Of a DNA stretch of 8,337 nucleotides, positions 6,554 to 8,337 are shown piece after piece. The DNA comes from Colimorpha sp045222795. GTDB taxonomy: Bacteria > Bacteroidota > Bacteroidia > Bacteroidales > P3. Under the pieces are notes generated by a model that did no database searches, was not told the DNA's origin, and worked only from the letters and a program-made list of their open reading frames with translations. The stretch lies in NCBI GenBank assembly GCA_045222795.1, contig JBGUZF010000071.1:1-8337 (forward strand), in the 5' to 3' direction. Position 1 is the stretch's first letter, and every line of letters starts with the position of its first letter. Both the position numbers and the translations under genes were made by a program.

Positions 6554-6586
6554 CTTAACTCCTTAACTCCTTAACTCCTTAACTCC
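6552..6586. repeat. Right arm of the inverted pair: TTAACTCC x4
   Basis: Four perfect 8-bp units (6555-6562, 6563-6570, 6571-6578, 6579-6586) preceded by GTC. It is close to the reverse complement of 6357-6390. Each unit with the next base provides CTCCT, the exact complement of the infC Shine-Dalgarno AGGAG that lies 17 bp after the last unit. Confidence 0.9.
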
Positions 6587-6603
6587 TGAAGAAAACAAAA
6601 TAT

Positions 6604-6608
6604 AGGAG
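6604..6608 (+). promoter_or_regulatory. Shine-Dalgarno site of infC
   Basis: AGGAG lies 9 nt before the ATA codon at 6618. Such a clear site is unusual beside the other genes here, which lack one, and it supports the non-standard start of infC. Confidence 0.65.
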
Positions 6609-6617
6609 AACCAAGTT

Positions 6618-7184
6618 ATAGCAGCACCGTTCAAACCCAGCAGCCCCAATCCGCAGAGGGGTCGTGGCCCGGTCCGCAAGGAGCCTGACCACCTGATTAA
6701 CGAGCGTATCGACGTGCCCATGGTGCGCGTGGTAGGCGAGGGCATGGAGCCCACCATCATGAACACCAAAGAGGCCCTGCGCCGCGCTTACGACGAGGGA
6801 CTGGACCTCGTGATGATTTCGCCGCAGGCCAACCCGCCGGTGTGCAAAATCATAGAGTACCAGAAGTTCCTCTACGAGCAGAAGAAGCGCGAGAAGGAGC
6901 GCAAGGCCAACTCGCAGAAGATTGTCATCAAGGAGATACGCCTGAGTCCGCAGACCGACGACCACGACTTCGAGTTCAAGCTCAACCATGCCATCCGCTT
7001 CCTCAAGGAGGGCAACAAGGTGAAGGTCGACGTCTTCTTCCGCGGCCGCTCGATAGTCTACAAGGAGCAGGGCGAGCAGCAGTTGTTGAAGTTTGCCGAG
7101 GCCTTGCTGGAGTACGGCAAGCCCGAGCAGATGCCCAAACTGGAAGGCAAGCGCATGCTCATGGTGATTGCTCCCAAGAAGTAA
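6618..7184 (+). CDS. infC: Translation initiation factor IF-3, probable AUA start
   Basis: IF3 binds the 30S subunit, keeps 50S away and checks the start codon and initiator tRNA. The earliest standard start codon in frame is GTG at 6714, but the frame upstream encodes conserved IF3 N-terminal sequence (HLINERI at 25-31), so that start is too late. The frame is closed by TAG at 6603-6605. Between that stop and the conserved part, the best initiator is ATA at 6618, placed 9 nt after AGGAG, giving 188 residues beginning AAPFKPSSPN after the initiator. The N-domain runs to about 100, with ISPQANPPVCKI; a basic linker KKREKERKANSQK follows; the C-domain holds IKEIRLSPQTDDHDFEFKL, FFRGRS and the LEGKRM segment. 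Known biology: infC in other bacteria uses AUU, AUC or AUA so that IF3 represses its own translation. The exact codon is inferred. infC has its own promoter and leads rpmI and rplT. Confidence 0.9.
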   Translation: MAAPFKPSSPNPQRGRGPVRKEPDHLINERIDVPMVRVVGEGMEPTIMNTKEALRRAYDEGLDLVMISPQANPPVCKIIEYQKFLYEQKKREKERKANSQKIVIKEIRLSPQTDDHDFEFKLNHAIRFLKEGNKVKVDVFFRGRSIVYKEQGEQQLLKFAEALLEYGKPEQMPKLEGKRMLMVIAPKK

Positions 7185-7235
7185 GAAAATCCAAACCGTA
7201 TCAATACAAAGTCTAACAAAAAAAACAGTAAAGTA

Positions 7236-7430
7236 ATGCCTAGAATGAAGACCAAAGCCGCTGCCAAGAAGCGTTTCACCTTCACCGGCACCGGTAAAAT
7301 CAAGCGCAAGCATGCTTACCACAGTCACATCCTGACCAAGAAGGAGACGACTCAGAAGCGCAACCTCGACCACACCGCCCTCGTGAGCCGTGACGACGAG
7401 GCCCGTGTGAAACGCATGCTTTTAGCTTAG
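7236..7430 (+). CDS. rpmI: 50S ribosomal protein L35
   Basis: A small basic protein of the large subunit, 64 residues, the normal length. It opens MPRMKTKAAAKKRF and contains KRKHAYHSHIL and KKETTQKRNL, the recognised L35 pattern (usually K-x-K-x-HxxH-L, then K-rich). It lies between infC (51 bp before) and rplT, the conserved infC-rpmI-rplT order. No promoter is seen in the spacer, so it is probably read with infC. In other bacteria L20 represses this gene; no such site could be confirmed here. The spacer to rplT is long (175 bp) and carries repeats. Confidence 0.95.
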   Translation: MPRMKTKAAAKKRFTFTGTGKIKRKHAYHSHILTKKETTQKRNLDHTALVSRDDEARVKRMLLA

Positions 7431-7458
7431 TGTTAAGCTGTAAGCTGTGAGTGTTAAG
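7431..7458. repeat. Degenerate 6-8 bp array after rpmI (TGTTAAGC-like)
   Basis: Units TGTTAAGC, TGTAAGC, TGTGAG and TGTTAAG follow directly on the rpmI stop. They are roughly inverted relative to the array at 7476-7503: GTGTTAAGT faces ACTTAAAAC with one mismatch, and TTAAGCT faces AGCTTAA. Confidence 0.6.
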
Positions 7459-7475
7459 TAATGCTGACACAGTCC

Positions 7476-7503
7476 ACTTAAAACTTAAAGCTTAAAACTT
7501 AAA
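7476..7503. repeat. 7-bp array ACTTAAA x4 between rpmI and rplT
   Basis: ACTTAAA, ACTTAAA, GCTTAAA, ACTTAAA with an exact 7-bp period. Together with 7431-7458 it makes an inverted pair around a 17-bp centre, able to fold in the rpmI-rplT transcript. Confidence 0.8.
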
Positions 7504-7530
7504 ACTAGAAAACAGGAGTTATTAACCATT

Positions 7531-7588
7531 ATTTAGAGCCGACAAGAGCAGCAGGTTAGAACAACAGTCACCGGGCTGCCGCCTAAAT
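7531..7588 (+). promoter_or_regulatory. Foldable element before rplT, candidate translational control site
   Basis: Nested stems: ATTTAG (7531-7536) with CTAAAT (7583-7588), enclosing GCAGC (7548-7552) with GCTGC (7575-7579) and GGT (7554-7556) with ACC (7570-7572). It ends 17 bp before the rplT ATG. It is GC-richer than the surrounding spacer. A role in L20 feedback is only a guess from the known autoregulation of this operon in E. coli and Bacillus. Confidence 0.35.
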
Positions 7589-7605
7589 GAAAAAACAATT
7601 AAACT

Positions 7606-7953
7606 ATGCCAAGATCAGTAAATGCAGTTGCCTCGAGGGCACGCAGAAAGAAAATCCTCAACCGCACCAAAGGTTATTGGGGCAGAGGTAAAAACGTATG
7701 GACCGTCGCCAAGAACAAATGGGAGAAAGGTCAGACCTACGCCTACCGCGACAGAAAGAACAAGAAGCGCGAGTTCCGCTCGCTGTGGATCAACCGTATC
7801 AACGCCGGTTGCCGCATCAACGGTATCTCGTACTCCGTCTTTATGGGCGAACTTCACAAGAACAACATCGAGCTCAACCGCAAAGTGCTTGCCGACCTCG
7901 CTATGAACAATCCCGAGGCCTTCACCGCTGTTGTCAAGATGGTTAAGAAATAA
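7606..7953 (+). CDS. rplT: 50S ribosomal protein L20
   Basis: Binds 23S rRNA early in assembly of the large subunit. 115 residues, normal length. It opens MPRSVNAVASRARRKKIL, then has KGYWGRGKNVW, YAYRDRKNKKREFRSLWI, RINAGCR and NGISYSVFM, all family hallmarks. The long basic N-terminal tail reaches into rRNA; the globular C-terminal half ends VVKMVKK. It lies 175 bp after rpmI, with repeats and a foldable element between, and 30 bp before rplS. No Bacteroidota promoter is seen upstream in the spacer, so it is probably read from the infC or thrS promoter. In other bacteria L20 is the feedback repressor of its operon. Intact. Confidence 0.97.
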   Translation: MPRSVNAVASRARRKKILNRTKGYWGRGKNVWTVAKNKWEKGQTYAYRDRKNKKREFRSLWINRINAGCRINGISYSVFMGELHKNNIELNRKVLADLAMNNPEAFTAVVKMVKK

Positions 7954-7983
7954 GAGTTGAACCACTAAAAGAATCTATTTGTC

Positions 7984-8337
7984 ATGGGAAAAACTGAATT
8001 AATGCAGTATGTGGAAAACCTTGTCGAGCGCAAGGAGTTCCCCGAGTTCAAGGCTGGCGATACCATCACCGTCCATTACAAGATTAAGGAAGGTAACAAA
8101 GAGAGAATCCAGAACTTCCAGGGCGTTGTGCTGCAGCGCAGTGGAAGCGGAGCTACTGAGACCTTTACTGTCCGCAAGATCGCTAACGGCGTCGGAGTGG
8201 AGCGTATATTCCCCTTCGCCAGCCCGTTCATCGAGCAGATTGATGTCAACAAGCACGGTGCTGTGCGCCGCGCCCGCATCTTCTACCTGCGCGACCTCAC
8301 CGGTAAGAAGGCCCGTATCAAAGAGCGTCGTCACTAA
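7984..8337 (+). CDS. rplS: 50S ribosomal protein L19
   Basis: Large-subunit protein at the 30S-50S interface. 117 residues, complete, with TAA as the last three bases of the window. Family features: FKAGDTITVHYKIKEGNKER (about 22-41), then IQNFQGVVLQRSGSG, TFTVRKI, GVGVERIFPFASPFI and the basic end RARIFYLRD. It starts at ATG 7984, 30 bp after rplT, with no terminator or promoter between, so co-transcription is likely. In many bacteria rplS sits in the rpsP-rimM-trmD-rplS operon; here it follows rplT instead. Confidence 0.97.
   Translation: MGKTELMQYVENLVERKEFPEFKAGDTITVHYKIKEGNKERIQNFQGVVLQRSGSGATETFTVRKIANGVGVERIFPFASPFIEQIDVNKHGAVRRARIFYLRDLTGKKARIKERRH

Noticed and set aside
6520..6558. 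12-codon open frame in the infC leader (starts ATGAGTGGT)
   Set aside because: It has no codon run typical of a leader peptide and no clear ribosome site, and it ends inside the repeat; chance is the simpler explanation.
6714..6716. GTG start for infC
   Set aside because: It removes the conserved HLINERI segment of the IF3 N-domain, has no Shine-Dalgarno site, and the open frame extends upstream to 6606.

Overview
The window is a stretch of core chromosome from a member of the Bacteroidales (phylum Bacteroidota), probably Prevotella- or Muribaculum-like. Three things point there. The promoters have the Bacteroidota form (TTTG-like -33 box, about 20 bp, then TAnnTTTGC) and most starts lack a Shine-Dalgarno site. 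ThrRS carries the variant catalytic string MTCPFQ, which I recall as usual for that phylum. The coding DNA is GC-rich while the spacers are very AT-rich. Family-level placement is inference.

Layout: positions 1-2592 (+) hold a tightly packed cluster: the 3' part of aspS (aspartyl-tRNA synthetase), then menA and menG (ubiE-type), the prenylation and methylation steps that finish menaquinone. aspS and menA overlap by one base, and menA and menG are 3 bp apart. Positions 2593-2739 carry a rho-independent terminator reading on the minus strand and a possible minus-strand promoter. Positions 2740-4215 (-) encode an uncharacterised lipoprotein. Positions 4216-4409 are a divergent promoter region. 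Positions 4410-8337 (+) hold thrS, infC, rpmI, rplT and rplS: threonyl-tRNA synthetase, initiation factor 3, and ribosomal proteins L35, L20 and L19.

The genes are mostly ordinary; the unusual part is the small-scale repeat structure. Seven short arrays with a 7- or 8-bp period lie in the window. Three are inside coding sequence (one in menA, two in menG) and four are in spacers of the thrS-rplS cluster, where they form two inverted pairs. One pair brackets the infC promoter. A 59-bp REP-like palindrome is also translated inside menG, just before its SAM-binding motif. The arrays on one strand share a rough TT(A/C)A(A/C) theme, so they look like one family of elements that has entered both spacers and variable protein loops.

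infC appears to start at a rare AUA codon preceded by a good Shine-Dalgarno sequence, as expected for the IF3 self-regulation known in other bacteria. Upstream array units contain CUCCU, the complement of that Shine-Dalgarno. Other regulatory candidates are a foldable element just before rplT and a possible short RNA from the 3' end of the lipoprotein transcript. I see no tRNA, rRNA, CRISPR array, transposase or phage gene.
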